DNA of 64,000 nucleotides from Pedobacter ureilyticus (GCF_005925345.1 NZ_SSHJ01000003.1:248001-312000); one strand, 5' to 3'; positions 18,672 to 28,201 are shown, numbered from the stretch's first letter. Notes: a model not told the origin generated them from the sequence alone. A program made the numbers and translations.

Positions 18672-19421
18672 CTATATCGAGCTCAACTGTTGTAAATTCC
18701 AATTCTTAACCTCTTCAATAGAAATGCGATTTTCGTAAATTGCTTTACCCACCACCACACTTCTAATCGGCAACTGTGCTAATTCTTCAATGTCAGCCAT
18801 GGCACTCACACCGCCCGAGGCAATAAGCTTAATCATAGGGGAGTGGTCTAGCAGTTTTTTGTAAAGGTCTACAGCGGCGCCGCCTAATTTACCATCCTTA
18901 TTAATATCTGTACATAAAAAGCGGAAGAAGCCCAGTGCTAGACATTTATCCACGTAATCCATCAGTTTAATTGGCGAGCTTTCCATCCAGCCCGAGTATT
19001 TAATAACCTCGTCTAATACATCAATCGCAATGACGATGCGGTTAGCGTAATCATCTTTTTTAGCAAAAGCTTCACTCAGTTCTGGCAAGAAATCGGGGTT
19101 GCTAATGGCTTGCGTACCCACAATTACACGGTGGATACCAGCATCAAGCAAATTGGTTACCTGTTCAATGGTGCGGATACCGCCACCATATTGCACCTTC
19201 ATATCCGTTTTCTTGATGATGTCGAAAAGTGCTTTTTGGTTACTAAAATCGCCTTTGGCACCATTCAAATCTATAATATGGATAAAGTCTGTACCGTTAG
19301 ATCGATATTGCTCAATCATGTCTTCGATAGAAACATTGTATTCGGTTTTTTGATTGTAATCGCCTTCGCGTAAACGAACTACTTTGCCGTCTAAAATATC
19401 TATTGCAGGAATAATGTACAT
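18672..19421 (-). CDS. hisA: Phosphoribosylformimino-5-aminoimidazole carboxamide ribotide isomerase
   Basis: 249 residues, of usual length. It starts MYIIPAIDILDGKVVRL with the catalytic aspartate in AIDI, followed by HIIDLNGAKG, YGGGIR, the second-half aspartate in LCTDINKDG and the phosphate-binding LIASGGVS near the end. It catalyses the Amadori-type isomerisation of ProFAR to PRFAR. It is related to HisF by descent. Confidence 0.97.
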   Translation of the reverse strand: MYIIPAIDILDGKVVRLREGDYNQKTEYNVSIEDMIEQYRSNGTDFIHIIDLNGAKGDFSNQKALFDIIKKTDMKVQYGGGIRTIEQVTNLLDAGIHRVIVGTQAISNPDFLPELSEAFAKKDDYANRIVIAIDVLDEVIKYSGWMESSPIKLMDYVDKCLALGFFRFLCTDINKDGKLGGAAVDLYKKLLDHSPMIKLIASGGVSAMADIEELAQLPIRSVVVGKAIYENRISIEEVKNWNLQQLSSI

Positions 19422-19510
19422 TTTCTTAAGTTTAAAAAGGTTGTAAGTTATAGGTTGTAAGTTATACGTTTTGTGGTGCTAATTATCGCATCAGCTAATC
19501 ATCACATCAA

Positions 19511-20119
19511 TTAAAGCATCGAAAAATTCTTCAGCAATTGTTCTCCAGCTTCTCCAGATTTCTCTGGATGGAACTGAACGCCGTAAAAATTGTCTTTTTG
19601 TATAGCCGCCGAAAACTTGTTGCCATAAGTTACCGAAGCGATGTCAAAAATAGGGTTATATTCAATAAAATACGAATGAACAAAATAAAACTGTGCATCA
19701 GCGTTAACATGTTTAAACAGTAAATTGTTTGCAAAACTTACGTGGTTCCAGCCCATGTGCGGAATTTTGATACCCAAAGACTTATCGAAAAGCTTGGTTC
19801 GAATAGGGGCAATGTTCAGTAAATCGGCATTACCTTCTTCCGAATGAGCTGTTAGCAGCTGCATACCCACGCAAATACCCAAAACAGGTTTTGTTAAAGC
19901 CTTTATGGCTGCTACCAAGCCCGTCTGCTGCAGTTTTTGCATGGCTGCACCAGCATGGCCAACTCCGGGAATAATAATGTGGCTATATTTTGCTAAATCA
20001 GCTTCGGTATTTACCATGCCATAGCCAATGCTTTGCCTATCCAGTGCAGCAGTAAGCGAAAAGATGTTACCAGCGCCGTAGTTTACAATGCCGATGGTGT
20101 TTCTTGTATTATCGTTCAT
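19511..20119 (-). CDS. hisH: Imidazole glycerol phosphate synthase, glutaminase subunit
   Basis: 202 residues, a class I glutamine amidotransferase. The nucleophile Cys83 is in LGICVGMQLL, and the His-Glu pair is in YGVQFHPEKSGE near the C-terminus. The start IGIVNYGAGNIFSL and IIIPGVGHAG are typical. It produces ammonia for HisF. A gap of about 300 bases with repeats lies upstream, between it and hisB. Confidence 0.97.
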   Translation of the reverse strand: MNDNTRNTIGIVNYGAGNIFSLTAALDRQSIGYGMVNTEADLAKYSHIIIPGVGHAGAAMQKLQQTGLVAAIKALTKPVLGICVGMQLLTAHSEEGNADLLNIAPIRTKLFDKSLGIKIPHMGWNHVSFANNLLFKHVNADAQFYFVHSYFIEYNPIFDIASVTYGNKFSAAIQKDNFYGVQFHPEKSGEAGEQLLKNFSML

Positions 20120-20418
20120 TTTTTATCTTTTGAAAATGAATGTTTGTGTTTATAGGTACTGTTGTCCCGCCTGTCCGCTTTACTTTAGGGTAAACACATT
20201 GGTTTACCACTACGTGTTCGCTACTATCGGGTTTATTTAACTTCTGCCTGTCCCTTGCATCTACGTTCATCGTTCGTAATTTCGATCCCGATTTTTCTTC
20301 GGGATCGAAATCTGTTATCGCCTATGCCAAACTCTGAGATTTCTCCTCGTTCCTCGTCGAAATGACGAAAAGGTTTAGCTATTTGTCCAATCGTAATTCG
20401 TAAATCTAAAATCGTAAA
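20120..20418. repeat. Repeat-filled gap between hisB and hisH
   Basis: No gene is seen. Two elements are present. At 20164-20235, GTCCCG..TCCGCTTTA ... TCGCTACTATCGGG resembles the element at 31151-31333. At 20280-20310, TTTCGATCCCGA and its complement TCGGGATCGAAA form a strong hairpin; TCGTCGAAATGACG follows at about 20360. All lie within the his transcript. Confidence 0.6.
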
Positions 20419-21600
20419 TTAAAGAACCCCTTTGGTGCTCGGCAAGACCATTTTTTCGGCATCCCGCTTTACCGCCATTTTTATCGCCTTTGCAAAAGCT
20501 TTAAAAATCGCTTCAATTTTATGGTGTTCGTTTTCTCCCTCTGCTTTAATGTTTAAATTGCACTTAGCTGCATCACTAAACGATTTAAAGAAATGAAAAA
20601 ACATTTCTGTTGGTACGTCGCCCACACGCTCACGTTTAAACTCCGCATCCCAAACAATCCAGTTTCTTCCGCCAAAATCAATAGCTACCTGCGCCAAGCA
20701 ATCATCCATGGGTAAACAAAAACCATAACGTTCAATGCCCAATTTATTACCTATGGCTTTGGCAAATGCTTCGCCTAATGCAAGTCCAGTATCTTCAATG
20801 GTATGGTGTTCGTCAATATGGAGGTCGCCATCCGTTACGATATCTAAATCCATGCTACCATGTCGAGCAATTTGGTCCAACATGTGATCGAAAAAGTTTA
20901 ATCCCGTATGAATATGCGCTTTACCCGTTCCATCTAAATCTAGTTTGATGCTAATTTTAGTTTCATTGGTATTGCGTTGGTGCTTTACTGTTCTCGCTCC
21001 ACCACGTAAAAACGTATAGATATCTTCCCAGTTCTTGGTTTCTAGGGCAATAATGTCGCTAAGTGTATCGTACTTATCTAAATTCTCTAAAGCACCTAAG
21101 TTGTCATTGTTGCGCAAGTATATTCCTTTTGCTCCTAAATTCTTGGCTAATACAATGTCATTCAACCTGTCGCCAATTACGAAAGAATTCTTCAAGTCGT
21201 AACCTTCTCCCAAGTATTTGGTGAGTAGGGCAGTGCCCGGCTTGCGGGTTGGGGCATTGTCTTTGGCAAAAGTTTTATCAATTATAATCTCATCAAATAC
21301 TACACCTTCAGTAGCGTAAGTATCTACAATAAAGTTTTGTATAGGCCAAAAATTTTCTTCAGGGTGTGAAGCTGTGCCTAAACCATCTTGGTTAGTTACC
21401 ATAACCAATTTGTAGTCTAGCTCTTTGGCAATTTTCGAAAGGTAGTACAATGCTCTAGGATAAAATTTCAGTTTGGCAAAGCTATCTACCTGCTCGTCAT
21501 CTGGCTCAATGTTCAAGGTGCCATCACGGTCTATAAATAAAACCTTCCAACCTTCTAAAGGGGTATTGGAAGTTGTTAGATCTGTTGTGTTGTGGTTCAT
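20419..21600 (-). CDS. hisB: Bifunctional histidinol-phosphatase / imidazoleglycerol-phosphate dehydratase
   Basis: 393 residues with both domains. The N-terminal HAD phosphatase (about residues 10-180) has the [10 protein letters not shown] nucleophile motif, [10 protein letters not shown] and [10 protein letters not shown]. The C-terminal dehydratase (about 205-393) has [34 protein letters not shown] and the repeated metal-binding histidines in [14 protein letters not shown]. It performs steps 6 and 8 of histidine synthesis. The fused form is typical of enteric bacteria and of many Bacteroidota. Confidence 0.97.
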   Translation of the reverse strand: MNHNTTDLTTSNTPLEGWKVLFIDRDGTLNIEPDDEQVDSFAKLKFYPRALYYLSKIAKELDYKLVMVTNQDGLGTASHPEENFWPIQNFIVDTYATEGVVFDEIIIDKTFAKDNAPTRKPGTALLTKYLGEGYDLKNSFVIGDRLNDIVLAKNLGAKGIYLRNNDNLGALENLDKYDTLSDIIALETKNWEDIYTFLRGGARTVKHQRNTNETKISIKLDLDGTGKAHIHTGLNFFDHMLDQIARHGSMDLDIVTDGDLHIDEHHTIEDTGLALGEAFAKAIGNKLGIERYGFCLPMDDCLAQVAIDFGGRNWIVWDAEFKRERVGDVPTEMFFHFFKSFSDAAKCNLNIKAEGENEHHKIEAIFKAFAKAIKMAVKRDAEKMVLPSTKGVL

Positions 21601-21624
21601 TTATGCTATTTGCTATGAAGCCCT

Positions 21625-22668
21625 TTAGGGGTTTGTTGTTAATGCGGTTAAAAGTTGGTTGTTTTCTTCTACAGTACCTACGGTAATGCGTAAGCAATCA
21701 TCACATAGCACTACTTTAGAGCGGTCTCTCACAATAATGCCCTGCTCTACCAATTGGTTGTAGATATTATGGGCATCTTCAATTTTTACCAAAATAAAAT
21801 TAGCATCAGAAGGGTAAACCTTTTCTACGTTCTCTAATCTGCTTAAAGCATTACCTAGTCTATCTCTCTCGTTTACGGTCAATTTAATCCACTCGTTTAC
21901 CTGTTGGATATTCTGTAAAGCCACCAAAGCTAAATCTTGCGTTGCTTGATTGATGTTGTAAGGTGGTTTCACTTTGTTCAGGATATCAATAACGTGGGTC
22001 GAAGAGAAGGCCATTCCTAAGCGCAAAGCTGCTAGTCCCCAGGCTTTAGAGAAAGTTTGTAGTACCACTAAGTTTGCATATTCAGTTAACTCTTGAATAA
22101 ACGTCTTCTGCTTCGCGAAATTGATATAGGCTTCGTCTATTACCACCAAGCCTTTAAAATTGGCTAAAATCGTTTCTATGTCCGTTCTATTTAAAGAATT
22201 TCCAGTAGGATTGTTGGGCGAACAAATGAAAATCATCTTGGTGTTGGTATCAATCGTTTCCGCAATCTTTTCCAAATCTAGTTGGAAGTCTGGCGTAAGG
22301 TTAACTTTGCGTACTTCAACGTCGTTAATACCGGCCGACACTTCGTACATGCCATAAGTAGGGGGAAGGATAATGACGTTGTCTTTACCAGGATTGCAAA
22401 AGGCCCTAAAAAGTAAGTCGATGGCTTCGTCGCTGCCGTTGCCTAGAAAGGTATTTTCTATAGGCACTCCTTTAATCTTGCTGATGGCATCTTTTACATC
22501 CAGTTGTAAAGGATCTGGATAGCGATTGTAGTTGGCAGGTAGGGGCGAGCCAAAGCTATTTTCATTGGCGTCTAAATACACACTCGCCTGTCCTTTAAAT
22601 TCGTCCCTAGCGGTAGAATAGGGCTTTAAGTTTTTTATATTTTCTCGTTGTAAGTCTCTTACGTCCAT
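21625..22668 (-). CDS. hisC: Histidinol-phosphate aminotransferase
   Basis: 347 residues, a fold-type I PLP enzyme. ANENSFGSP at the start, NGSDEAIDLL, the cofactor-binding SPNNPTGNSL and DEAYINF, and the Schiff-base lysine in LQTFSKAWGLAALRLG are all present. It transfers an amino group from glutamate to imidazole acetol phosphate. It is 24 bases from hisB. Confidence 0.96.
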   Translation of the reverse strand: MDVRDLQRENIKNLKPYSTARDEFKGQASVYLDANENSFGSPLPANYNRYPDPLQLDVKDAISKIKGVPIENTFLGNGSDEAIDLLFRAFCNPGKDNVIILPPTYGMYEVSAGINDVEVRKVNLTPDFQLDLEKIAETIDTNTKMIFICSPNNPTGNSLNRTDIETILANFKGLVVIDEAYINFAKQKTFIQELTEYANLVVLQTFSKAWGLAALRLGMAFSSTHVIDILNKVKPPYNINQATQDLALVALQNIQQVNEWIKLTVNERDRLGNALSRLENVEKVYPSDANFILVKIEDAHNIYNQLVEQGIIVRDRSKVVLCDDCLRITVGTVEENNQLLTALTTNP

Positions 22669-22752
22669 TTTTTCTTTTGTTGTGATTTCACAGATTTAAT
22701 TGATTTGTTTTTTGGATGTTAGTTGTTTGGTTTCTTGTCTTTCGACTAATAC

Positions 22753-24048
22753 CTAATCCCTAACTCCTAATCCCTGTAATCTAATCGTTACTGCATTCTT
22801 ATGCGCCTGCAAACCTTCTGCTTCTGCTAATACTTGTACAGTTTTGCCTATGTTTTTTAAACCACTAGCTGATAAGTGCTGGAAAGTGATTTTTTTTACA
22901 AAAGTATCCACTGAAACACCCGAATAAGCTTTTGCAAAGGCACTTGTTGGTAAGGTGTGGTTGGTCCCAGAGGCATAATCACCAGCACTTTCGGGGGTCA
23001 AGTTTCCTAGAAATACCGAGCCTGCATTGGTAATCAATGGGATAAGGTCCTCATATTTTTCAGTCGCCAAAATCAAATGTTCGGGAGCATAAAAGTTGCT
23101 AAAATCCATGCCTTCTTTAAGATTGTCTACAACTACTACATAAGAGTTTGCAATAGCCGCTGCAGCAATATCTTTTCTAGGTAGTTCGGTCAATTGCCTA
23201 TTAATTTCCTCAATTACTTTTATTGCAGTTTTATTTGAGGTAACTGTTAAAATCGATTGACTATCAATACCATGCTCTGCTTGTGCAAGTAGGTCTGCGG
23301 CTACGTATGACGGATTGGCAGTCTCATCTGCAAGCACTAAAACCTCTGATGGGCCAGCCGGCATATCGATAGCGACACGGTTTTGTACCAGCTTTTTAGC
23401 TTCGGTAACATAACGGTTGCCCGGTCCAAAAATCTTGTAAACTTGAGGGATCGTTTCTGTTCCGTAGGCCATTGCCGCTACTGCTTGTGCGCCTCCTGCC
23501 AAATAAATTTTATCAATGTTAAGTAAGGTGGCTACATAAGCAATATAGCAATTTACTTTACCATCGCTTTGCGGAGGCGAGCAAACTACAATCTCTTGGC
23601 AGCCAGCAATTTTTGCCGGAATGCCTAACATCAGGAAAGTGCTTGGCAGTACCGCAGTACCTCCTGGAACATATAAGCCAACACGCTCAATACCTCTCAC
23701 TTCACGCCAGCAAGTCACGCCGGGCATGGTTTCTATTTTTTCTTCGGGTTTTAATTGCGAAGCATGGAAAGTGTAGATGTTTTGATAGGCGGTATCTATC
23801 GCGGTTTTTACCTCCGCTGGAATTTGTTCGGCCAGTTCGGCTAGTTCTTTCTTGCCAATAAAAAGAGAAGAAAGCTCAATGTTGTCGAACTGTTTTGCGT
23901 AACTAAGAAGAGCCTGGTCGCCATTGTTTTTCACGTTATCAATGATCTCTTCAGTTCTCAATTTAACTAAATTATCGTCAGAAATACTACGTGAGCATAA
24001 GCTGTTTAGTTTTTCTTTACTTAAATCTTTAAAGTTATAGATTTTCAA
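22753..24048 (-). CDS. hisD: Histidinol dehydrogenase
   Basis: 431 residues, a full-length family member. Characteristic segments are [76 protein letters not shown] and YAPEHLIL with the catalytic Glu-His pair, and the zinc-ligand-containing [15 protein letters not shown]. It oxidises histidinol to histidine in two NAD-dependent steps. Confidence 0.97.
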   Translation of the reverse strand: MKIYNFKDLSKEKLNSLCSRSISDDNLVKLRTEEIIDNVKNNGDQALLSYAKQFDNIELSSLFIGKKELAELAEQIPAEVKTAIDTAYQNIYTFHASQLKPEEKIETMPGVTCWREVRGIERVGLYVPGGTAVLPSTFLMLGIPAKIAGCQEIVVCSPPQSDGKVNCYIAYVATLLNIDKIYLAGGAQAVAAMAYGTETIPQVYKIFGPGNRYVTEAKKLVQNRVAIDMPAGPSEVLVLADETANPSYVAADLLAQAEHGIDSQSILTVTSNKTAIKVIEEINRQLTELPRKDIAAAAIANSYVVVVDNLKEGMDFSNFYAPEHLILATEKYEDLIPLITNAGSVFLGNLTPESAGDYASGTNHTLPTSAFAKAYSGVSVDTFVKKITFQHLSASGLKNIGKTVQVLAEAEGLQAHKNAVTIRLQGLGVRD

Positions 24049-24141
24049 TGTTTTAAAATTTTAAATTAACTAATAGTTAATAGTAAAAATTAAAGTATTT
24101 GATGGTTTTTTTGTATGAATATAGGTGTTTTTTAAGTCGCC

Positions 24142-24237
24142 CGTCATTTCGACCGTAGTGGAGAAATCTTTAAACTGTGAAATGAAAATTACATCTCCAA
24201 AGATTTCTCTGCTCGCTTCGCTGCGGTCGAAATGACG
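24142..24237. repeat. REP-like nested palindrome between hisD and hisG
   Basis: The outer arms CGTCATTTCGACC (24142-24154) and GGTCGAAATGACG (24225-24237) are perfectly complementary over 13 bases. The inner arms GAGAAATCTTT (24161-24171) and AAAGATTTCTC (24199-24209) are perfect over 11. The RNA would fold into one long hairpin between hisG and hisD. A 66-codon frame across it is a by-product of the repeat. Confidence 0.8.
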
Positions 24238-24285
24238 AGATGTAATGCTTCTTTCTCTATTCATATTCAAACAGTGATAATTAAT

Positions 24286-25137
24286 TTAAGTAATGATTTT
24301 TTCGATCGGCATAACTACAATTCCTTGTGCACCGGCGGCTTTTAAGCTATTGATCTTTACCCAAAAGTCTTGCTCGTCAATTACCGAATGAACGGCAACC
24401 CAATCTTCTTCGAACAATGGCACTACCGTTGGACTTTTCACTCCAGGTAATAAATCTACCACGGCTTTAAGGTTTTCTTTTGCAACGTTAAGTACTACAT
24501 ATTTGGTAGTTCTAGCTCTCAATACAGATTGTATTCTTTGTACAATTTCTACCACCTCGGTATTAAACTCTAACCCTGGGGTAGATACTAGAACAGCTTC
24601 CGAATTCATCACGCTAGTGAAAGGCTTTAATCCGTTATTTTTCAAGGTGCCACCAGTAGATACAATATCAAATATTGCATCACTTAATCCCAAGCCTGGG
24701 CCAATTTCTACCGATCCAGAAATGTTTCTGATCTGCGCATTCACTTGGTTTGCTTTTAAGTATTTTTCGAGAATTACAGGGTAAGATGTAGCAATTACTT
24801 TTCCATCTAATTTTGCAACCGTATCAATATCACTATCGTTCTTAACTGCAATTTTTAAAGAACATTTACCAAATCCTAATTTTTGAAGATAAGATACGTT
24901 GGCGCCGGTTTCTACAATTACATTTTCGCCAACAATACCTAAATCGGCAATGCCGTCTTGCACGTATTCTGGGATATCATCATCCCTAAGAAAAAGAATT
25001 TCTAAGGGAAAGTTAGTAACAGTGGAGATAAGGGAGCTTTTGTAGTTTTCGAAAGATAAACCACAATTTTTAAGAATTTCTACTGATTTTTCGTTTAATC
25101 TACCCGATTTTTGGATAGCAATTTTAAGTGTTTTCAC
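24286..25137 (-). CDS. hisG: ATP phosphoribosyltransferase, long form
   Basis: 283 residues, the length of the long HisG form, which has a C-terminal ACT-like regulatory domain. IAIQKSGRLNEKSVEIL at the start, DLGIVGENV, and the PRPP-site-like SVEIGPGLGLSDAIFDIVSTGGTL are present. The last about 75 residues (SPTVVPLFEEDWVAVHSVI ... GAQGIVVMPIEKII) form the regulatory domain through which histidine inhibits the enzyme. As the first enzyme and first gene of the operon, it directly follows the leader ORF described below. Confidence 0.97.
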   Translation of the reverse strand: MKTLKIAIQKSGRLNEKSVEILKNCGLSFENYKSSLISTVTNFPLEILFLRDDDIPEYVQDGIADLGIVGENVIVETGANVSYLQKLGFGKCSLKIAVKNDSDIDTVAKLDGKVIATSYPVILEKYLKANQVNAQIRNISGSVEIGPGLGLSDAIFDIVSTGGTLKNNGLKPFTSVMNSEAVLVSTPGLEFNTEVVEIVQRIQSVLRARTTKYVVLNVAKENLKAVVDLLPGVKSPTVVPLFEEDWVAVHSVIDEQDFWVKINSLKAAGAQGIVVMPIEKIIT

Positions 25138-25177
25138 TTTAGTTAAATTATAGGATAAGAAATATAGAATCTATTTT

Positions 25178-25230
25178 AAAAACCATTCTGAAGTACAGAA
25201 CATCAAATTACATATCGCCACAATGGCGAT
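25178..25230 (-). promoter_or_regulatory. Candidate attenuator stem-loops in the his leader RNA
   Basis: On the minus strand ATCGCCA-TTG-TGGCGAT (25230-25214) is a perfect 7-bp stem covering the last codons of the leader peptide. Then TTCTG-TACTT-CAGAA (25200-25186) is followed by TGG and five T residues (25182-25178), a weak terminator-like structure. ATGGTTT near 25188-25182 is also complementary to AAACCAT at the first His codons, so alternative pairings are possible. Switching between these folds is inferred. Confidence 0.5.
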
Positions 25231-25267
25231 GGTGTAGATGAAAATGATGGTTTAAAAATAGGGTCAT
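25208..25267 (-). CDS. hisL: Histidine-rich leader peptide of the his operon
   Basis: A 19-codon ORF upstream of hisG reads MTLFLNHHFHLHHRHCGDM and then TAA. Six of the nine residues 7-15 are histidine. It starts about 33 bases downstream of the expected transcription start and ends 70 bases before hisG. Such composition immediately ahead of hisG is the hallmark of ribosome-stalling leader peptides known from enteric his operons: low charged tRNA-His stalls the ribosome and changes RNA folding. No strong Shine-Dalgarno site is seen, which is usual in this phylum. Chance occurrence of this His run at this site is unlikely. Expression itself is inferred. Confidence 0.75.
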   Translation of the reverse strand: MTLFLNHHFHLHHRHCGDM

Positions 25268-25306
25268 TATACTTGTTTCTTTTCCTTAATTTTGCAGGAT
25301 ATAGGG

Positions 25307-25338
25307 CAAATATATACTAGTTTGGTATACAATCCAAA
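25307..25338 (-). promoter_or_regulatory. his operon promoter, Bacteroidota type
   Basis: Read on the minus strand, TTTG (25338-25335) lies 20 bases before TATATTTG (25314-25307). This matches the Bacteroidota sigma factor consensus of a -33 TTTG and a -7 TAnnTTTG at the expected spacing. The start would fall near base 25300, giving a leader of about 160 bases before hisG that contains the His-rich ORF. Confidence 0.7.
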
Positions 25339-25384
25339 AAAAATGGCATTTTATTTGCAATAAATGCCTATCTAATTAAAATTG

Positions 25385-26986
25385 ATGTTAAAAATAATCT
25401 TCCTGAATTTGAGAAAAGCGCTACTTTTTGTTGTTTTATGTATGTTTATAACAGGATGCGATTGGTTTAGAGAAAAACCGGAAATTGCTACTGTGCTGGC
25501 TAAACATTTTGATAACAAGCTTTATAATAAATTTGATACCGCAATTTACCTTCCTATTTTTAAGGCTAAATTAGAAGACCAAAGCAAAGGTTTTTTAAAC
25601 CCAAAATTAATTTCAGCTTTTTATGCAAAGAATGAGTATTTGCCCAAATTGATTACTAAATTCTACGTAACTGGGCAGCTAGATACCCTAAAAAGTTTCG
25701 TTGCACAAAGCAAAGCCGATGGTTTTAATCCTGAGATTTTCAATGCTACAGCTTACGAGAAACAATTGCAGGCCCTCAATCGAAACCAATTTAAAACTAT
25801 TGACGAGGTTTACGAAGCTATTGCGGACTTGGAGTTAAACACTGCCTATATCCTTAATAAATACACTAATTTTATGGGTTATGGCAGCATCAATCCCCGT
25901 AATTTTTTCAATCGATTTTATATAAAGGTACTTAGGCCAGATAGTTTAAAAATGGATTCGGTATTAAATACCGAAAATTTGGTGGCTGAGCTAAAGAAAG
26001 TACAGCCTACAAATAGGCCTTACATCGAACTAAAAAAGGCACTGGCAAATTATCGCGATAGCATTGGCAACGAAGAAACGCCACAGGTTAATGCTATTAA
26101 GATGAATTTGGAGCGTATGCGTTGGCGGTTGCCGTTACAAACCGAAGAGCTGGTTGTAGTTAACATCCCCGATTTTACATTAACTTGGTTTAAACAAGAC
26201 GATACGCTTGCACACATGAACGTATGCGTAGGAGGTAAAAGGGAAGCTACGTACGTACAAAAAATGAAAAGGTATTTAAAAACCGGACGATTAGATGATA
26301 AGCCTAAAAATCATGAAACGCCACAGCTCTTTAGCGTTTTTAATGCCATACAGGTAAACCCTATTTGGAACATACCAGTAAGTATTGCCAAAAGTGAAAT
26401 CTATTGGATGGCGAGAAAAGACCCTTACTATTTATCTAACAATAACATAAGGGTGTATTACAAAGGGAAATTAGTTAACGATCCTGATACGATAGATTGG
26501 AATAAATACCCTAGGGAGAAGCTACCTTTTAACTTTAAACAAGGATCTGGAGATGGAAATGCACTAGGCAAGTTCAAATTTGTATTCGATAACAGTGCTA
26601 GTATTTACCTACATGATACCAATAATAAATACGGTTTTAAGCTGGCTAACAGGGCTATTAGTCATGGTTGTGTACGCATAGAGCAACCTTTAAGATTTGC
26701 AGAGTTAATGGTAAAAGACAAATACCAGTACGATAGGTTACGTATGGATGTAGATTTGCCACCAATAGACACTACTAAAAATGAGGTTTTTAAAAAGAAA
26801 CTAGCTAAAAAAGCAGACACCCTTAATATTTTCCAACTAAAACCTACTTGGTATGCCCCGCGTAAAAGTATTGGCGTTTTTATAGCCTATTACACCGCAT
26901 GGGCGGATAAAGGCAAAGCGCAATTTAGACCAGATGTGTACGAATATGACCCCATTTTGTGGCAGGCAATTAAACGCTACATGTAA
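25385..26986 (+). CDS. L,D-transpeptidase lipoprotein (YcbB-like, YkuD domain)
   Basis: 533 residues from the ATG at 25385; a TTG one codon earlier also keeps the frame but is less likely. The lipobox is ITGC, with Cys25. An N-terminal helical scaffold (about 90-250) is followed by the YkuD catalytic domain, in which HDTNNKYGF and the active-site SHGCVRI (Ser426-His427-Gly428-Cys429) are seen. The family makes 3-3 cross-links in peptidoglycan or attaches proteins to it. The gene is divergent from the his operon and shares its upstream region. A copy of its last 21 codons is found 1.3 kb downstream. Confidence 0.92.
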   Translation: MLKIIFLNLRKALLFVVLCMFITGCDWFREKPEIATVLAKHFDNKLYNKFDTAIYLPIFKAKLEDQSKGFLNPKLISAFYAKNEYLPKLITKFYVTGQLDTLKSFVAQSKADGFNPEIFNATAYEKQLQALNRNQFKTIDEVYEAIADLELNTAYILNKYTNFMGYGSINPRNFFNRFYIKVLRPDSLKMDSVLNTENLVAELKKVQPTNRPYIELKKALANYRDSIGNEETPQVNAIKMNLERMRWRLPLQTEELVVVNIPDFTLTWFKQDDTLAHMNVCVGGKREATYVQKMKRYLKTGRLDDKPKNHETPQLFSVFNAIQVNPIWNIPVSIAKSEIYWMARKDPYYLSNNNIRVYYKGKLVNDPDTIDWNKYPREKLPFNFKQGSGDGNALGKFKFVFDNSASIYLHDTNNKYGFKLANRAISHGCVRIEQPLRFAELMVKDKYQYDRLRMDVDLPPIDTTKNEVFKKKLAKKADTLNIFQLKPTWYAPRKSIGVFIAYYTAWADKGKAQFRPDVYEYDPILWQAIKRYM

Positions 26987-27339
26987 TTATAGTGTGTTCT
27001 GTGAAGTAGCTTTTGTACTTGGTCTACAATTTGTAAATCATTTTTCTTGTCTGTTTTAAGTGTTCTCTTTTTCAGCGGTCACTTAAATTCTGAGAGAAAT
27101 CGAAGACTTTGTCTGGAAATAAAGCAGTCGCAATAGAAATAAAGAACCTATGGGGGACTTGATAGAAATAGCGTATTTATGTTAAGAATAGGGAAAAAAT
27201 ATGGAAGGGGAAATGATTTTGTACACACCACAGGCGTGCGCCAGCATGGGGCCAACATAGGCTTTAAGAGAGATTTAAGTGATCCTTTGGAATACCTAAA
27301 CTAGGGGGGCGATGCAAATCGCTTAAGCCAGAATGGGGG
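26987..27339. other. Non-coding stretch downstream of the L,D-transpeptidase with a REP half-site
   Basis: I see no supported gene. The first about 55 bases (CTGTGAAG...TACTTGGTCTACAATTTGTAAAT) recur at 28390-28432 beside the duplicated gene end. At about 27222-27252 lies a single arm of the palindrome CACAGGCGTGCGCCAGCATG. A hairpin with stem GCGAT and loop GCAA is at about 27310-27325. A 41-codon frame at 27180-27305 reads through the repeat arm and is not supported. Confidence 0.5.
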
Positions 27340-27903
27340 TCATAATGAAACTTTCTTGAATTTAATACCCTTTATATGTTTCTCTTCCATCTTCTGTTTT
27401 AATTTTTCACTTATTATAATTGCTACATCATATTTTTTAATTCTAAAAAAATGTTCGCCTTGTATTTTTTCAGGATCTATCATAAGCTTGTATATAGTTT
27501 TATACTCCCCAGCTTTATCCGGCCTAACTGAATCATCTTCTTTCCACTTGTCAAAAAGAGATTTACTTTCGTCGACACAGTCAACCCCTTTTTTGGTAAC
27601 AGCTAAATAATAACTATCGATGATTAAATTGCCGTTAATTTTAATAGGTATAAATTGTATTTCTTCTGGAGATAGCAATTCTTTAACCTTTTCATTGACA
27701 ACCAACAAATCAAAATCACAAAATGTAAAATCAATGGGAGTTCTCCCCTTTTTAACATCAACCCATAAATCTTCGTGAGAAACTTCAACATCTCCTATAC
27801 CCACATATTTCCAAATGTCAATTTCATTACCTGATGATACTTTACCTAAATACCATCTATCTGGTATAGATTCAAAATCGTCCAATATTCTATAGTAATT
27901 CAT
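27340..27903 (-). CDS. Imm11-like (DUF1629) immunity protein
   Basis: 187 residues, cytoplasmic, acidic to neutral, with no signal. The layout agrees with the Imm11/DUF1629 family of polymorphic-toxin immunity proteins: the opening NYYRILDDF and RWYLGKVSSG, the middle TPIDFTFCDFDLLVVN and QFIPIKING, and the ending HFFRIKKYDVAIIISEKLKQ then IKGIKFKKV. Directly upstream on the same strand is a degraded frame with an AHH-type nuclease signature, which makes a toxin-immunity pair likely. The gene is intact, so it may still protect against related toxins made by neighbours. The family call rests on pattern memory only. Confidence 0.65.
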   Translation of the reverse strand: MNYYRILDDFESIPDRWYLGKVSSGNEIDIWKYVGIGDVEVSHEDLWVDVKKGRTPIDFTFCDFDLLVVNEKVKELLSPEEIQFIPIKINGNLIIDSYYLAVTKKGVDCVDESKSLFDKWKEDDSVRPDKAGEYKTIYKLMIDPEKIQGEHFFRIKKYDVAIIISEKLKQKMEEKHIKGIKFKKVSL

Positions 27904-27913
27904 TTATTTTTGT

Positions 27914-28201
27914 TTAGTCAACAACTTGTTTAGTTCCTTTAGTAGATACTTCCACGCTCAACTCCGAAAGCGTCCTCTCAAATGCCAAAGTATATTCGCC
28001 ACATCAAAGACCTCTATTAGCTTGTATCATTCTATCATAAACAGCTTGGTGGTATTCTTAAGAATGAGGCCCTTTATGACCTAAAACTCTAATTTTATTT
28101 AAAGCGTCATCTAATTTATAACCTGCTTTTTCAAACAATGGTACAAACTTTTCAGACCATTTCTCTCTTCTTATGAGATTTTTATTGTAAAAATGTGATG
28201 C
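27914..28201 (-). pseudogene. Degraded C-terminal toxin tip, AHH/HNH-nuclease-like
   Basis: In one minus-strand frame the sequence reads ASHFYNKNLIRREKWSEKF, then LDDALNKIRVLGHKGPHS, a TAA (28060-28058), EYHQAVYDRMIQANRGL, a TGA (28006-28004), and a further 28 codons to a TAA at 27916-27914. GHKGPHS.EYHQAVYDRM matches the end of the AHH nuclease domain used as a tip in polymorphic toxins. The fragment has no start, begins next to a palindrome at 28211 and has two in-frame stops without a frameshift. The immunity gene follows 10 bases downstream. It is a truncated and inactivated toxin module, or a silent cassette. Confidence 0.6.

Noticed and set aside
24070..24270. 66-codon minus-strand frame between hisD and hisG
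   Set aside because: It is the translation of the nested palindrome at 24142-24237; its residues follow the repeat and it has no neighbours or family support.
27180..27305. 41-codon plus-strand frame downstream of the L,D-transpeptidase
   Set aside because: It passes through a repeat arm that keeps the same reading (HTTGVRQHG) in another copy at 28280, so the similarity is from the repeat, not from a gene.
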